Assembly (NCBI GenBank): GCA_905480395.1
Contig: CAJQQE010000040.1
Span: 1 to 37,211, forward strand
Length of the DNA: 37,211 bases
Reading direction: 5' to 3'
DNA from: an uncultured Phycisphaerales bacterium
Lineage (GTDB): Bacteria > Planctomycetota > Phycisphaerae > Phycisphaerales > SM1A02
This document shows, one piece after another, positions 15,877 to 25,727 of the stretch. Below the pieces are notes generated by a model. The model saw nothing but the letters and a program-made list of their open reading frames with translations. It was not told the DNA's origin and searched no databases. The translations under genes were made by a program, and so were the position numbers. Every line of letters starts with the position of its first letter. The first letter of the stretch is position 1.

Positions 15877-17958
15877 TCACGCCGCCGACTTCTCGGTCGA
15901 CGATCCGTCGCCTTCCTCTTCTTGGAGGTAGGTCTTGGGTCGGTAGAACCAGCCGACTGGCACGAAGAGAAGTGCTGTGCCCAACATCACGTAGGTGAAG
16001 AACCAGAAGTAGCTGGCGCCAGAGAGTAGGTTGGCGCCGCCAATATCCCACTGGATCGATCGGCTGAATCCGGGATCCTCATCCACCGTCGACACTGAAG
16101 CCGTCCCGGCGCCTTGAGGTGCCGACTCGATGGCCTCGCCATTTTCGGCGGCGATCTCGTTCTTGCGTCGTTCCAGCCAAGTGGTCTGGGGACGCGCAAA
16201 GGAGAGAAAGTCGCCGGATCCTCCGCTGGCAATCGCCTCACGCTGTTGCGCCGGCGTTTGCGAATCGACGGTGACTTTGGCTCGAATGTCATACTCGCTC
16301 TGCCAGACCTTGTCCGGCCCGTCGCTGGTGACGAAGAAGCCTTTGATCGTCTCGATCTGGTATCGAATCTGCTGACCCCAGGGATCGGTGATCCCTTCGA
16401 TCAACGTGGAACCCTCGGCCGTACTGGGAAGCCTGTCCTCGGTCTCCCAGAATGCACCGATGCGATCGATGCCCTCGTTGATGGCGTCGGCTTCCTTGTT
16501 TACAAAACCGACCATCGTGCCATCAGGGGCAAAGCCCATTTTGATGTCGTCTTCATTACCAAGAACCGCGTCGAAACCTGCGTGCCGCAGGGCGAATCCT
16601 TCTCCCGGCATGGTTTCAAACCCTAATCCCTGGGCCTCGGCCACCGCCGACGGTGCGGCGACGACGCCTTCGCCGCCGGCATCTGGCGTTCCCACCTGCA
16701 TCGCCACGGTCTTCGCCGCAGTCGCGTTGGATTCGACCAGGATCACGCTATTCACCCCGGCGGTGAAGATGCTGCCGAGTGACACACTCATCAAGAACAG
16801 CGCCATGATCACTGACTTCATGGTTCGCGGTGCTTGGGTGTAGGAAAACTCCAGACAAGTGATTGAGACCATGACCTCGGACGCCGTGAGAATGGCGTAC
16901 GCCGCGATCTGCCAGCCGATGCTTGGGCGTTGCCCAGCGTCGATCTGTCCCTGAACCCATGCCACCATCGCGAAGCCCACCACCATGACGAAAAGCCCAA
17001 TCGAGATCTTCCGGATCGGGGTCAGCGTGAATATGCGATTTACCAACGGATACACCACGAACGCAAAGAGCGGAATGAAGACCAGAATCATGATTGGATT
17101 CACGGCCTGAATCTGCGACGAGAGCCACGTGACGCCCAACCAGTTGCGATCCAGGTTCTCCGCCTGCAGCACCCATGACGAACCGGTCTGATCGAAGAGC
17201 GCCCAGAATACGGCGACGAAGATGTAGATGACACCGAGCTTCAGGATGGCGCTGACGCCCTTCCAACTGAAAGTCTCGCGGAACCACTTCAGGCCGCCGG
17301 CCGGGACATGGACAAACTTCTTCCGCCCGCACCAGAACAGGAATGTCGCGATGCACATCAAGACGCCAGGCACGCCGAAGGCAAGGTGTGGGCCGTACCA
17401 CTCCAGGAACCAAGGGGTCAACAGCGTGGAGACAAAGGCGCCGACGTTAATCGAGAAGTAAAAAGCACTGAACACCTTGCTCAGCAGGTGGGCGTTGGAC
17501 TTGCCGAACTGGTCACCGACGTGAGCAGACACGCAGGGCTTGATGCCGCCGGAGCCAAAGGAGATCAACCCGAGACCTAGAAAAAGCATCCAACCGGGAT
17601 CGATTCCGCCGCCGAGACCCATCAACGCAAGCACGCCGTGACCCATGCAGTAGACGATGCTCAAGATCATGATCGTCAGATACTTCCCGAGCAGGATGTC
17701 GCTGATCAAGGCCCCGAGAATCGGCGTGAAGTACACCGCCGAGGTGAACCAGTGATAGTTCGCGATCGCATCGGTGTTGGACATCGGCTCATTGCCGGTC
17801 GCACCAGGCATCAGAAAAAGGTAACTCGTCATGAAGACGACGAGAATGGCCTTCATGCCATAGAAACTGAATCGCTCGGCGGCCTCATTCCCAATGATGT
17901 AGGGGATGCCACCCGGAAGCTTCTTCGACGGGAGGGGTGCGGTGAGAAAAGTCGACAT
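15877..17958 (-). CDS. POT-family proton-coupled peptide transporter with large insertion
   Basis: The 693-residue protein is a proton-dependent oligopeptide transporter (PTR2/POT). Signatures are EAAERFSFYGMKAILVVFM (ExxERF in span 1), GSGGIKPCVSAHVGDQF, FYFSINVGAF, and LEFSYTQAPRTMKS. These sit in the cytoplasmic membrane and import di- and tripeptides with protons. The usual length is near 500. The excess is a soluble segment between residues about 410 and 645, before the last span (SYFWFFTYVMLGTALLFVPVG). In it the motif GF-L/V--S/AG-D-----DDI-like occurs twice (about 453-472 and 540-558), the second preceded by DPWGQQIRYQ; this resembles the C-terminal end of type II pseudopilin GspG. 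I chose the ATG at 17958 (MSTFLTAP); an in-frame codon at 18012 adds 18 residues. Confidence 0.87.
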   Translation of the reverse strand: MSTFLTAPLPSKKLPGGIPYIIGNEAAERFSFYGMKAILVVFMTSYLFLMPGATGNEPMSNTDAIANYHWFTSAVYFTPILGALISDILLGKYLTIMILSIVYCMGHGVLALMGLGGGIDPGWMLFLGLGLISFGSGGIKPCVSAHVGDQFGKSNAHLLSKVFSAFYFSINVGAFVSTLLTPWFLEWYGPHLAFGVPGVLMCIATFLFWCGRKKFVHVPAGGLKWFRETFSWKGVSAILKLGVIYIFVAVFWALFDQTGSSWVLQAENLDRNWLGVTWLSSQIQAVNPIMILVFIPLFAFVVYPLVNRIFTLTPIRKISIGLFVMVVGFAMVAWVQGQIDAGQRPSIGWQIAAYAILTASEVMVSITCLEFSYTQAPRTMKSVIMALFLMSVSLGSIFTAGVNSVILVESNATAAKTVAMQVGTPDAGGEGVVAAPSAVAEAQGLGFETMPGEGFALRHAGFDAVLGNEDDIKMGFAPDGTMVGFVNKEADAINEGIDRIGAFWETEDRLPSTAEGSTLIEGITDPWGQQIRYQIETIKGFFVTSDGPDKVWQSEYDIRAKVTVDSQTPAQQREAIASGGSGDFLSFARPQTTWLERRKNEIAAENGEAIESAPQGAGTASVSTVDEDPGFSRSIQWDIGGANLLSGASYFWFFTYVMLGTALLFVPVGWFYRPKTYLQEEEGDGSSTEKSAA

Positions 17959-18034
17959 ATGCGGGAGGCTCCAGAGGTTCAGATTGGAGGATACCCAATC
18001 CGCCGGGGCCAAGTCTGCCGCGGGGGGCTGACGC

Positions 18035-18565
18035 TCATTCCTTCGTCAGCGTCAGGCGATTTCGGTCCTTGCGAACTCCGGGAAAACGCATCGCCTTGTT
18101 GTGCATCACGCACCAGATGCCCGGCTCAAGAAGCTGAATCGCCAAGAGGGCCTCGGTGATGTTCTGAATGGCATCGGTCTGACGGAGCTCGAACGGACGC
18201 ATCGCACCGGTCAGCACCACGGGCTTGCCGGGTGCGGAGAGGCGTTCATGGAGCAGTTCTCCGGTATCGGCGAGCCGATCCGTCCCATGAACCACCACCA
18301 CGCCGTCATGCTCCGCCAAACCCCCGCGCACCGACTCGACGATCAACTCCAGATCTTCGTCGGTCATGTCGAGGCTGTCCTTGCTCATCAAGGATTGCCG
18401 AGATACTTCAACTCCGTCGAGCTCCAATTGGGCCAAAAGCACATCAAGCACACTCACCTGATTGCTCAGGACGCCGCCGAGCTCACAGTAGGTCTTCTCG
18501 ATGGTTCCACCGGTCGAGATGATGACGACCCGGAAAGGCGTGCTCGTTTTGCTCTTGGTGCTCAT
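18035..18565 (-). CDS. Single-domain asparaginase-like protein
   Basis: The 176-residue product matches only the N-terminal domain of type I/II L-asparaginases. It has both Thr motifs: VVIISTGGTIEKTY (residues 13-26) and VVVVHGTDRLADTGELL, plus KPVVLTGAMRPFELRQTDAIQNI. The C-terminal domain (about 150 residues) is absent, and the frame ends naturally with RLTLTKE, so it is not an obvious truncation: short proteins of this kind are known. Whether it hydrolyses asparagine alone or as an oligomer is open. The ATG at 18565 has GAGG eight bases upstream. It lies 39 bases after the DUF255 gene and 76 before the peptide transporter, a context that fits amino-acid scavenging. Confidence 0.83.
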   Translation of the reverse strand: MSTKSKTSTPFRVVIISTGGTIEKTYCELGGVLSNQVSVLDVLLAQLELDGVEVSRQSLMSKDSLDMTDEDLELIVESVRGGLAEHDGVVVVHGTDRLADTGELLHERLSAPGKPVVLTGAMRPFELRQTDAIQNITEALLAIQLLEPGIWCVMHNKAMRFPGVRKDRNRLTLTKE

Positions 18566-18604
18566 TCTATAAACCTCAAAGAGAACATTGCCCAGCGCGG
18601 AAAA

Positions 18605-21130
18605 TCAAGGCCGGATTGCAAACTCGATCTCCTCGGGACGGAAACAGACCCGTTCATCGCACGCCTGCCAGCCGACCAGAAACACCACGGTTGATTCCGG
18701 AGCATCCCGAACGACCTCGAAAGGTACCTCAAGCGTTCCGCCATGCACGCGGATTCCGTCTCGCCATGGCGCTCCTTCCGGCCACTGAATCTGCACCGTG
18801 CCCCCGGAAACTTCGACCAGCGTGAGCCCGATCAGACCTTCGGCTTCGGGGGTATCGCCACCCGGCTCATGGGCATTGACATGTTGGCCAGTGGGAATCT
18901 CAAGCCGCAAGACGTAACGTCCCGCCCCATCGCCATCGTTGACGCTGGCGACGACCTGCGTCAACTCGGCAGCGGGTTCCGGAACGACCACCGGACGCAT
19001 GCCCGGAAGTCGAAGCGGATTCGACTTGGCAAGCCGATCAACCGCCATCACACTTCGTGCCGCCCCGCTGGGGTTTGCCGCAATCCCGCTCGACATCCCG
19101 GCGAGCGCCCACTGCATGCCGTCCAGATACGACTCGTCGCCGGTCCGCTGGGCGAGCTCATAAACATTAAGAAGCATGGTTCCCGCACCGCTGGGAACCG
19201 CCCCATCGTTCATGTTGACGGCGCGAACGATCAGGTCGGACTGACCAGCCTGAGTGTCGAACCAACCGCCCCGATCATCGTTCCAGAATCGAACCCTCGC
19301 CGCTTCGACCAGTGCCGCAGCCTGCTCCAGCCGAAGGGGATCTTCAGTGGCCCGATGAAGCGCCAGAATCCCCTCGGCAAGCAACGCGTAGTCTTCCAAG
19401 AACGCGTCGATCTGCACGACGTCACCGCGAGCGGTGCGATAGAGCCCGCCATCTTCTTGGCCGAGTTTCTTGAGCACCGCATCCGCGGCCCGGTTTGCCG
19501 CGTCGATGTACCGCGAATCCTTGAGCACCCGGCCCGCATCCGCGAACCCCTTGATCATCAGACCGTTCCAGCCCGCAAGGATCTTGTCGTCGAGACTGGG
19601 CTGAGGCCGTAACTCCCGTGCGGCGAGCATCGCTGCATCGACGCGAGCGCGACGCAACGCAAACTCCGCCGGTTCCATGCCCATCGACGCCGCCACGACC
19701 TCAGGTCGATCTCGGAGCCGGAGGACGTTGGACGGCGTCGCATCTGGATGATGAGGATCTCTAAAGTTGGCGCCAGCATCAAGACCATAGAGCGACATCG
19801 CGAAGCCAAGGTCTGATTCGAGTCCCGCTTCCACCAAAACCGTTTCCACTTCCGCCGGCAACCAGATCTGCGTCCCGCCTTCGCGGGCATTCACTTCCGC
19901 ATCTTGGGCGGACCAGAACGCGCCGTCCGCATCGGTCATCTCTCGCAGCACGTAGTCGAGAATCCCCCGCACTACTTCGGCGTAATAAGGATCACCGGTC
20001 CGGGCAAGGGCTTCGGCATAAATGGACGCGAGCTGCCCATTGTCGTAGAGCATCTTTTCAAAGTGAGGGACGGTCCATTCGGCATCGACCGAGTAGCGAT
20101 GAAACCCTCCCGCCACCTGGTCATGAACACCACCGACCGCCATGCGATCGAGGGTTTTTAGAATCGCGGCCCGCATCGCCGGCTGGTCCCAGCCGATCTC
20201 CATCATGAGTTCGAGAAACACCGGTTGCGGGAATTTCGGCGCCCCGCCGAAGCCGCCATTAACCGAATCGTGATACTGAAGAAGCCCACTTGCCGTCGCC
20301 GGCCCCAGCGACGATTCGAGCCTCGCCTCGCTGGCATCCGCCGAGAGCCGCTCCTTGACCAGGGTCGCAATTCGATTCCCTTGCGCCACGATCTCTTCGC
20401 GCCGGGTGGACCAGGCGCCCGAGATGTTTTCGAGAATCTGCGAAAAGCTCGGCCTGCCGTAGGACGGCTCAGGCGGAAAGTAGGTTCCGACCAAGAAGGG
20501 TTCGAGGGTGAGAGGATTCAAAAACGCATTGAGCGGCCAGCCACCAGAAGCTCGACCCTCCGTCAACTGCGTAAAGATCTGACAGGCCGTCATGTGGATC
20601 TCGTCCACATCCGGACGTTGCTCCCGATCGACTTTGATGCAGACAAAGTCGCGATTCATGATCGCGGCGACCGCGGCGTCTTCAAAGCTCTCTCGCTCCA
20701 TCACATGGCACCAGTAGCACGTCGAGTATCCGATGGAAACCAGAATCGGCACATCTCGTTGCCGGGCCTCGGCAAAGGCCTCCTCACCCCATGGCCGCCA
20801 ATCGACGGGGTTGTAGGCGTGTTGCAGCAGATAGGGGCTGGTTTCGTCAACGAGGCGATTTGGCGATCGATCACCGACGCCCACACCGTGGCCGGATTCA
20901 TCCTGTTTCATACTTGTTCCATCACTTTTTTTCGTCGAAATGGTGACCGTGTTCTCTGTCATCTCGGATGGCTTGGTCGGCTCGGTCGTGGGCGGCGGAC
21001 TCGGCGCGGCCGACCCTCCCGAGCAACCAATCATTCCCGCGATCAAGATTCCGACGGGCACGACGCAGGCAAGAACGGCGGACCGAGGTCCGTCGCCGTC
21101 GATCGATGGGGAATATCGAATGGGAGTCAA
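18605..21130 (-). CDS. DUF255 (YyaL/SSP411-type) thioredoxin-domain lipoprotein
   Basis: The 841-residue product starts with a lipoprotein signal (lipobox AGMIGC near residue 36) and a low-complexity Pro/Thr/Ser linker. Then follows the DUF255 thioredoxin-like domain: [38 protein letters not shown] with the Cxx[20 protein letters not shown], and [11 protein letters not shown]. An alpha-alpha barrel follows ([55 protein letters not shown]). The last 120 residues are an extra beta-rich part resembling the DsbD N-terminal (DUF255-linked thiol) domain, with ACDERVC. Most family members are cytoplasmic; lipidation makes this one external. Function is not established. The start is TTG at 21130, overlapping the upstream stop as TTGA. 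Confidence 0.85.
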   Translation of the reverse strand: MTPIRYSPSIDGDGPRSAVLACVVPVGILIAGMIGCSGGSAAPSPPPTTEPTKPSEMTENTVTISTKKSDGTSMKQDESGHGVGVGDRSPNRLVDETSPYLLQHAYNPVDWRPWGEEAFAEARQRDVPILVSIGYSTCYWCHVMERESFEDAAVAAIMNRDFVCIKVDREQRPDVDEIHMTACQIFTQLTEGRASGGWPLNAFLNPLTLEPFLVGTYFPPEPSYGRPSFSQILENISGAWSTRREEIVAQGNRIATLVKERLSADASEARLESSLGPATASGLLQYHDSVNGGFGGAPKFPQPVFLELMMEIGWDQPAMRAAILKTLDRMAVGGVHDQVAGGFHRYSVDAEWTVPHFEKMLYDNGQLASIYAEALARTGDPYYAEVVRGILDYVLREMTDADGAFWSAQDAEVNAREGGTQIWLPAEVETVLVEAGLESDLGFAMSLYGLDAGANFRDPHHPDATPSNVLRLRDRPEVVAASMGMEPAEFALRRARVDAAMLAARELRPQPSLDDKILAGWNGLMIKGFADAGRVLKDSRYIDAANRAADAVLKKLGQEDGGLYRTARGDVVQIDAFLEDYALLAEGILALHRATEDPLRLEQAAALVEAARVRFWNDDRGGWFDTQAGQSDLIVRAVNMNDGAVPSGAGTMLLNVYELAQRTGDESYLDGMQWALAGMSSGIAANPSGAARSVMAVDRLAKSNPLRLPGMRPVVVPEPAAELTQVVASVNDGDGAGRYVLRLEIPTGQHVNAHEPGGDTPEAEGLIGLTLVEVSGGTVQIQWPEGAPWRDGIRVHGGTLEVPFEVVRDAPESTVVFLVGWQACDERVCFRPEEIEFAIRP

Positions 21131-21822
21131 TCCTCTTCGCCGGCTGATTCCGTGGAACCACCCTGTTGATGCACGATGCCGAGCACCGCCGCGGTCACGA
21201 CGAGAAGAGGAAGCACGCCCGGATGGAGCGACAACTGCTCCTGAACTTGAGTCGAGACCGACTCAATCTGAAGCAGCAACGCCGCCAAACCCATCACCAT
21301 CATGGCCGCACCACCGACGCTTGTGAAAATGATGACCACGATTCGAAAGAAGATAAAACTCAGAAGGGCCAGCGTGATGAAACCCATCCCCGCACCGGCC
21401 CAAGCCAACGAAGTCTCGCCTGGGTTGAAGAAAGACCAGACCGTGGCGCCGATGCCCGCGCCGGCGATGCCCGCAAAGACCGCGACCGCATACTTCAGCA
21501 ACGGCGACGCAATGGCGGCCAGCAACACCCCGAGCGAAATCGCGACAACCGCGGATTTTCCGACGTCTTGGCTAATCATCCGCCCAACCGCAAAGCCAAG
21601 CAAGAGAGACAGAAGTACCACGACGGGCTTATGCCACTTGTAACCCCGAAACACACAGGCCGTTCCCACGACGGTGACCACCACCGCTGCGACGATCGGC
21701 AGCGATGTGAGCATCCGCAGAATCTCGTCCGGCCGACGGAAGAGGTCCAGCGAATTGAGAATTGTCTCCCAAGTATTCGAGAACGTGAGTTCGCCGGCTT
21801 GGGCGAGGATCAGCGGGGTCAT
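21127..21822 (-). CDS. Multi-span membrane protein
   Basis: The 231-residue product has about six hydrophobic spans after a 45-residue start. The segment [28 protein letters not shown] (with Gly-rich spans) resembles the DUF4203/TMEM198 type, but that is a weak pattern call. The ATG at 21822 has GGAG nine bases upstream; an ATG at 21870 would add 16 residues. Longer frames to 22314 run antisense-like through the neighbouring gene and are rejected. Its TGA overlaps the TTG of the DUF255 gene, so the two are probably translated together. Function unknown. Confidence 0.72.
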   Translation of the reverse strand: MTPLILAQAGELTFSNTWETILNSLDLFRRPDEILRMLTSLPIVAAVVVTVVGTACVFRGYKWHKPVVVLLSLLLGFAVGRMISQDVGKSAVVAISLGVLLAAIASPLLKYAVAVFAGIAGAGIGATVWSFFNPGETSLAWAGAGMGFITLALLSFIFFRIVVIIFTSVGGAAMMVMGLAALLLQIESVSTQVQEQLSLHPGVLPLLVVTAAVLGIVHQQGGSTESAGEED

Positions 21823-21989
21823 GGCAACGGCTCCATTGCAGATCAGTTTCGACGACCACTTCGCGGGCATCGAACGGAATTCCGGGTCAAGACTGGATAT
21901 CGGCCCAATGCCGGACCAGCGACCAGATATCGCGGCCGATGGGCCTTGAGGTGCATTCTGAGAGGGATTTTGAGGGGTTGAACCTGCTT

Positions 21990-22955
21990 TTAGGCCTCTG
22001 CGGGCGGTTTCTTGGCGGGCTTTCTGGAGCTGGTATGGGATCCTTGAACCAAGATCCCGACCGCGGTCGCGAGCCCCCAGCCGAGCAGCATCAGGAATGG
22101 CGATGGAAGATCCCCCCCGGCCGAGACTCTGGCCCAGAGCACCGCTCCGCACGCCATGAGCATCCAACCGCCGAGGACGGCGGTCCCGATGGATGCCACA
22201 AAGACCGGCCGTATCAGGGCGATCACGAAGCCAGCAATACCCACGACGACCGCCATGGCCATCACGAGGTCGAGCGTGGCCGGCGGCACATGACGTGTCC
22301 GGTCGGCCCACCAAGCACGGATGTCCCCAAAGATCGAGTCGGCCATCCCACCCAGTTGCTGACGGGTTTCTTCGATGCTTTCGAGTCCATTTTTTGTCGC
22401 CGCATCGATGACCTGACTACCAAGTTCCTGCACCGCCGCCGCACGGATTCCCTCCAGAAGCCCCTGGTCATTTCCCCCCGCGTCGGACGCCGGTTGATCC
22501 TGCCAGGACACTCGCCACCCGATGGCCGAAGCGTCGGCGTTGGGCGTCCGTCCACCGTCCTCTCCCCCAAGACCGAAGAATGCCACCGCGATCAGCATCA
22601 CGCCAAAGACACCGATGGCACCGATCAACATCGCCAGCACTATCCTCGAGAAGATCGCGGCGAGAAGCCCTGCGAGCAGCGGGAGGGCAATCACCCAGGC
22701 CAGCGGCGGAATGCCGAGACCCATCAGCCATGCGGGAAGCGTGTCGGCTCGAGTGGCCGAAGCGAGTTGCAACCCCAGCATCGCCCCAGCGACCGCCGCG
22801 GCCAGAACGAGACTCGGCCGAAAAAGGTGGCCCCCAAAGAAGAGAAGCACCAATCCAACGCCTCCGACCACGGCAAGCGAGATCGGATCGACGGCCGACC
22901 ATTCAACTGACGTCGGCGCGGCGGCCTCCACGGAATGTTGAAGAAGTAACAGCAC
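21990..22955 (-). CDS. Membrane protein with a large soluble loop
   Basis: The 321-residue protein has four N-terminal spans, a soluble helical loop (about residues 130-215, with GLESIEETRQQLGGMADSIFGDI) and three C-terminal spans, ending in a basic SSRKPAKKPP tail. The first spans (VGLVLLFFGGHLFRPSLVLAAAVAGAMLG) share the FxGxxxFRP pattern of the downstream neighbour, so the two may be distant relatives. Start is GTG at 22955. It is the first gene of the minus-strand run and is divergent to pheA across 80 bases. Function unknown. Confidence 0.7.
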   Translation of the reverse strand: MLLLLQHSVEAAAPTSVEWSAVDPISLAVVGGVGLVLLFFGGHLFRPSLVLAAAVAGAMLGLQLASATRADTLPAWLMGLGIPPLAWVIALPLLAGLLAAIFSRIVLAMLIGAIGVFGVMLIAVAFFGLGGEDGGRTPNADASAIGWRVSWQDQPASDAGGNDQGLLEGIRAAAVQELGSQVIDAATKNGLESIEETRQQLGGMADSIFGDIRAWWADRTRHVPPATLDLVMAMAVVVGIAGFVIALIRPVFVASIGTAVLGGWMLMACGAVLWARVSAGGDLPSPFLMLLGWGLATAVGILVQGSHTSSRKPAKKPPAEA

Positions 22956-23023
22956 GCTGGTGGATATCGACCAAATCTGGGTTTCCTCCGCACTCCACCC
23001 AACCCAACCCCCACCGCTTGCCG

Positions 23024-23029
23024 TACCTT
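23024..23029 (+). promoter_or_regulatory. Candidate -10 element of pheA
   Basis: TACCTT ends six bases before the pheA ATG, again without a ribosome binding site between, fitting a leaderless mRNA. Confidence 0.4.
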
Positions 23030-23035
23030 TGAGAG

Positions 23036-24154
23036 ATGCCCGACGACCCGACCAACCCCGATCAACCCAACGCTGAAGAGGCTTGGGATCTCGACGACCT
23101 CCGCCACCGAATCGATGATCTGGACCGGCGATTGATCGAACTGCTCAGCGAACGGGCCCGCGTCGTGGTCGACGTCGGACGCGCCAAACAGGGCGATGGG
23201 ACACCGATCTATGCGCCAGACCGTGAGTCCGCGGTGCTCAAGCGGGTTCTTGCCTCGAATCAAGGGCCACTGCCAGAGCGGACGGTCGAAGCAATTTGGC
23301 GGGAATTGATGTCGGGGTCTTTCCGACTCGAACGGCCGCTGCGCATCGGATATCTCGGACCGGAGGGTTCCTTCAGCCATCTGGCCTCCCTGAGACATTT
23401 TGGTTCCAGCACCGAGCTCGCCCCGATGACCTCGATCAACGCCGTCGTCGAAGAGGTCATGACCGACCGCGCCGACTATGGCCTCGTGCCCTACGAGAAT
23501 TCCATCGGCGGCTCAATCACCGAGACCCTCGATGCCCTCGCCGAACAAGAGGCACCGGTCTGCGCCGAGAGCTTGGTCGCGATCGATCAGGCGTTGATGG
23601 CCAACTGCAGTCCCGACGACATTCGAGCGGTCGCCAGTAAGCCAGAGGCGCTGGCCCAGTGCGGTAAGTTTCTCGCCGCCACGCTGCCACACGTCGAGAT
23701 CATCGAGACGTCGAGTACGTCCGCCGCAGTGATGCGGGCATCCACCGCCAGCCGAACCGCGGCGGTCGGCTGTCGGCTCGGCGGCGAAATCCACGGCGTC
23801 AAGGTGGTCTTCGATCGGATTCAAGATCGAGCCGAGAACATCACTCGATTTCTGGTGATCGGAAGGCAGGCACCAGCGGCCACCGGAAACGATCGGACCA
23901 CCGTCCAGTTCCAGACCGCCAACCGACCGGGCGCCCTGGTCGACGTCCTGGCGTCGTTCCGAGATGCCGGCGTGAACCTGAACCACATCGACAAGCGTCC
24001 GTCGAGACTCGACAACTGGCAATACACATTCTTCACGGACCTCGAAGGCCACCGCGATGATCCGTCGGTCGCCGCGGCCATCGAAGACGCCCGCGCCCAC
24101 TGCAGCAGCCTCCACGTCCGAGGGTCGTACCCCCGCGCGGTCCGCGTGCTCTGA
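23036..24154 (+). CDS. pheA: Bifunctional chorismate mutase / prephenate dehydratase
   Basis: This 372-residue P-protein turns chorismate to prephenate and then phenylpyruvate for phenylalanine synthesis. Residues 17-95 are an AroQ chorismate mutase (LDDLRHRIDDLDRRLIELLSERARVVVDVGRAK). Residues 101-280 are the dehydratase: IGYLGPEGSFSHLAS, DYGLVPYENSIGGSI, ETSSTSAAV, and DRAENITRFLVIG. The C-terminal ACT domain (about 290-365) binds phenylalanine: NRPGALVDVLASFRDAGVNLNHIDKRPSR, where the usual ESRP reads DKRP, so feedback control is likely but may be altered. lysA follows after 37 bases. Confidence 0.95.
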   Translation: MPDDPTNPDQPNAEEAWDLDDLRHRIDDLDRRLIELLSERARVVVDVGRAKQGDGTPIYAPDRESAVLKRVLASNQGPLPERTVEAIWRELMSGSFRLERPLRIGYLGPEGSFSHLASLRHFGSSTELAPMTSINAVVEEVMTDRADYGLVPYENSIGGSITETLDALAEQEAPVCAESLVAIDQALMANCSPDDIRAVASKPEALAQCGKFLAATLPHVEIIETSSTSAAVMRASTASRTAAVGCRLGGEIHGVKVVFDRIQDRAENITRFLVIGRQAPAATGNDRTTVQFQTANRPGALVDVLASFRDAGVNLNHIDKRPSRLDNWQYTFFTDLEGHRDDPSVAAAIEDARAHCSSLHVRGSYPRAVRVL

Positions 24155-24191
24155 GTCACGCCGCCCCGACTCCGATTACCCTGCCACACGC

Positions 24192-25478
24192 ATGGACCAC
24201 TTCAATCACCGATCCGGCCGACTCCACGCCGAAGAAATCGACGTCACGGCGATTGCCGAACAGGTCGGCACCCCCACCTTCGTCTATTCGACCGCCACGC
24301 TGACCGCGCACTACGAGCGATTCCGCGACGCATTCGCGCCCATTCATCCGCTCATTTGTTTTGCGGTCAAGAGCAATGCCAATCTCTCGGTTCTCCGCCT
24401 GCTCGGCAGCCTTGGATCGGGCATGGACGTGGTGAGCGGCGGCGAACTCCATCGAGCACTCGAAGCGGGGGTTCCGGCGGCCCGATGCGTCTATGCCGGG
24501 GTCGGCAAGACCGCCCCCGAAATCGAAGCCGCGCTCCGGGCGGGAATCGGATCGATCAACGTCGAGAGTGAACAGGAACTCGAGACGATCGCGATGGTGG
24601 CCCGCCATCTCGGCCGCGTGGCCCCAGTTTCGATCCGGGTCAATCCCAACGTCGATCCCCGCACCCATCGCCACACCACGACTGGTACCCGCGAGACCAA
24701 GTTTGGGATCGATGCCGAACGGGTTCCCGGGGTGTTCGCCTCCGTGCATGACGAACCCGCGGTTGCCGCCACCGGACTGCACGTGCATTTGGGTTCACCC
24801 ATCTACGAGACCGAGCCGTTTGTCACTGGGCTCCAGCGAATTCTCGAACTTGCCGATCGCGTCGAACACGACGGCGGGACCATCGATCGGCTCGACATCG
24901 GCGGTGGTTTTGCCGCCGATTACGAGACCAACCGCGCCCCGGATGCCGCGACCTATGCCGCGGCCATCTGTCCGCTGCTGGCGGATCGAGCACGCCGCGG
25001 CACACAGATCATCCTCGAGCCAGGACGGGCGATCGCCGCCAACGCCGGGATCCTTCTGCTGGAGGTCGTGGTTCGAAAGACCTCCGGGAGAAAAACGTTT
25101 CTGGTCTGCGACGGCGGCATGAACGCCCTGCTTCGCCCGAGCCACTACGACGCGTTCCATTTCGCTTGGCCAGTCAAGGTCCCGCCCAGCCTTGTTCCGA
25201 CGATCCGAACCGAGCAGCCAGAGCTCCCCGATCTCGAGCTCGTGGACATCGTCGGACCAATCTGTGAGACCGGCGATTTTCTGGCCCGCGACCGATCGTT
25301 CCCACCGTGCGATCGGGGTGATCTGATTGCCATTTTCGCCACCGGCGCCTACGGCATGACCATGGCCAGCCGGTACAACGCGATGCCACTCCCCGCCGAG
25401 GTTCTGGTGGACGGCTCGGACTTCCGGGTTATCAGACGGCGGGAAACGGTGGAAGACCTACTCACGCACGAGCGATGA
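24192..25478 (+). CDS. lysA: Diaminopimelate decarboxylase
   Basis: LysA decarboxylates meso-diaminopimelate to lysine with pyridoxal phosphate. The 428-residue product is of normal length. The PLP lysine lies in CFAVKSNANLSVL (near residue 58). Then come SGGELHRALEAG, RVNPNVDP, TKFGIDAE, GLHVHLGSPI, DIGGGFAADY, EPGRAIAANAGILL, the catalytic GPICETGDFLARDR, and GAYGMTMASRYN. I start at the ATG at 24192 (MDHFNHRSGRLHAEEIDV); the open frame reaches back into pheA but that part is a shadow. It probably shares a transcript with pheA; TACCCT nine bases before its ATG could be a second promoter. Confidence 0.95.
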   Translation: MDHFNHRSGRLHAEEIDVTAIAEQVGTPTFVYSTATLTAHYERFRDAFAPIHPLICFAVKSNANLSVLRLLGSLGSGMDVVSGGELHRALEAGVPAARCVYAGVGKTAPEIEAALRAGIGSINVESEQELETIAMVARHLGRVAPVSIRVNPNVDPRTHRHTTTGTRETKFGIDAERVPGVFASVHDEPAVAATGLHVHLGSPIYETEPFVTGLQRILELADRVEHDGGTIDRLDIGGGFAADYETNRAPDAATYAAAICPLLADRARRGTQIILEPGRAIAANAGILLLEVVVRKTSGRKTFLVCDGGMNALLRPSHYDAFHFAWPVKVPPSLVPTIRTEQPELPDLELVDIVGPICETGDFLARDRSFPPCDRGDLIAIFATGAYGMTMASRYNAMPLPAEVLVDGSDFRVIRRRETVEDLLTHER

Positions 25479-25727
25479 TGTCACTCGATCTGATGTCGCC
25501 AAACCGGCATCAAACTGGCCACGCGACCACTCAAACCCACGCTCCAGCACCGTTCTTTCTGGTCTCGACGGGTTCTGAATTCCAAAACGAGTCTCGGTTC
25601 GATGAAGTCGGGGGTCCGAAGTGACGATTCCCGAAGGAGGACGTTTTCGTGCGGCAGGTTGCCCCGAACGCCCCCCTGATCTTCCCACCGCTTCGGGAGA
25701 TCGATGCTGCATCTTCGAGGAATCAGA

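Noticed and set aside
21939-22910. Plus-strand frame of 323 codons
   Set aside because: Composition (Arg, Gly, His, Pro-rich) is that of an antisense shadow; the minus strand encodes hydrophobic spans.
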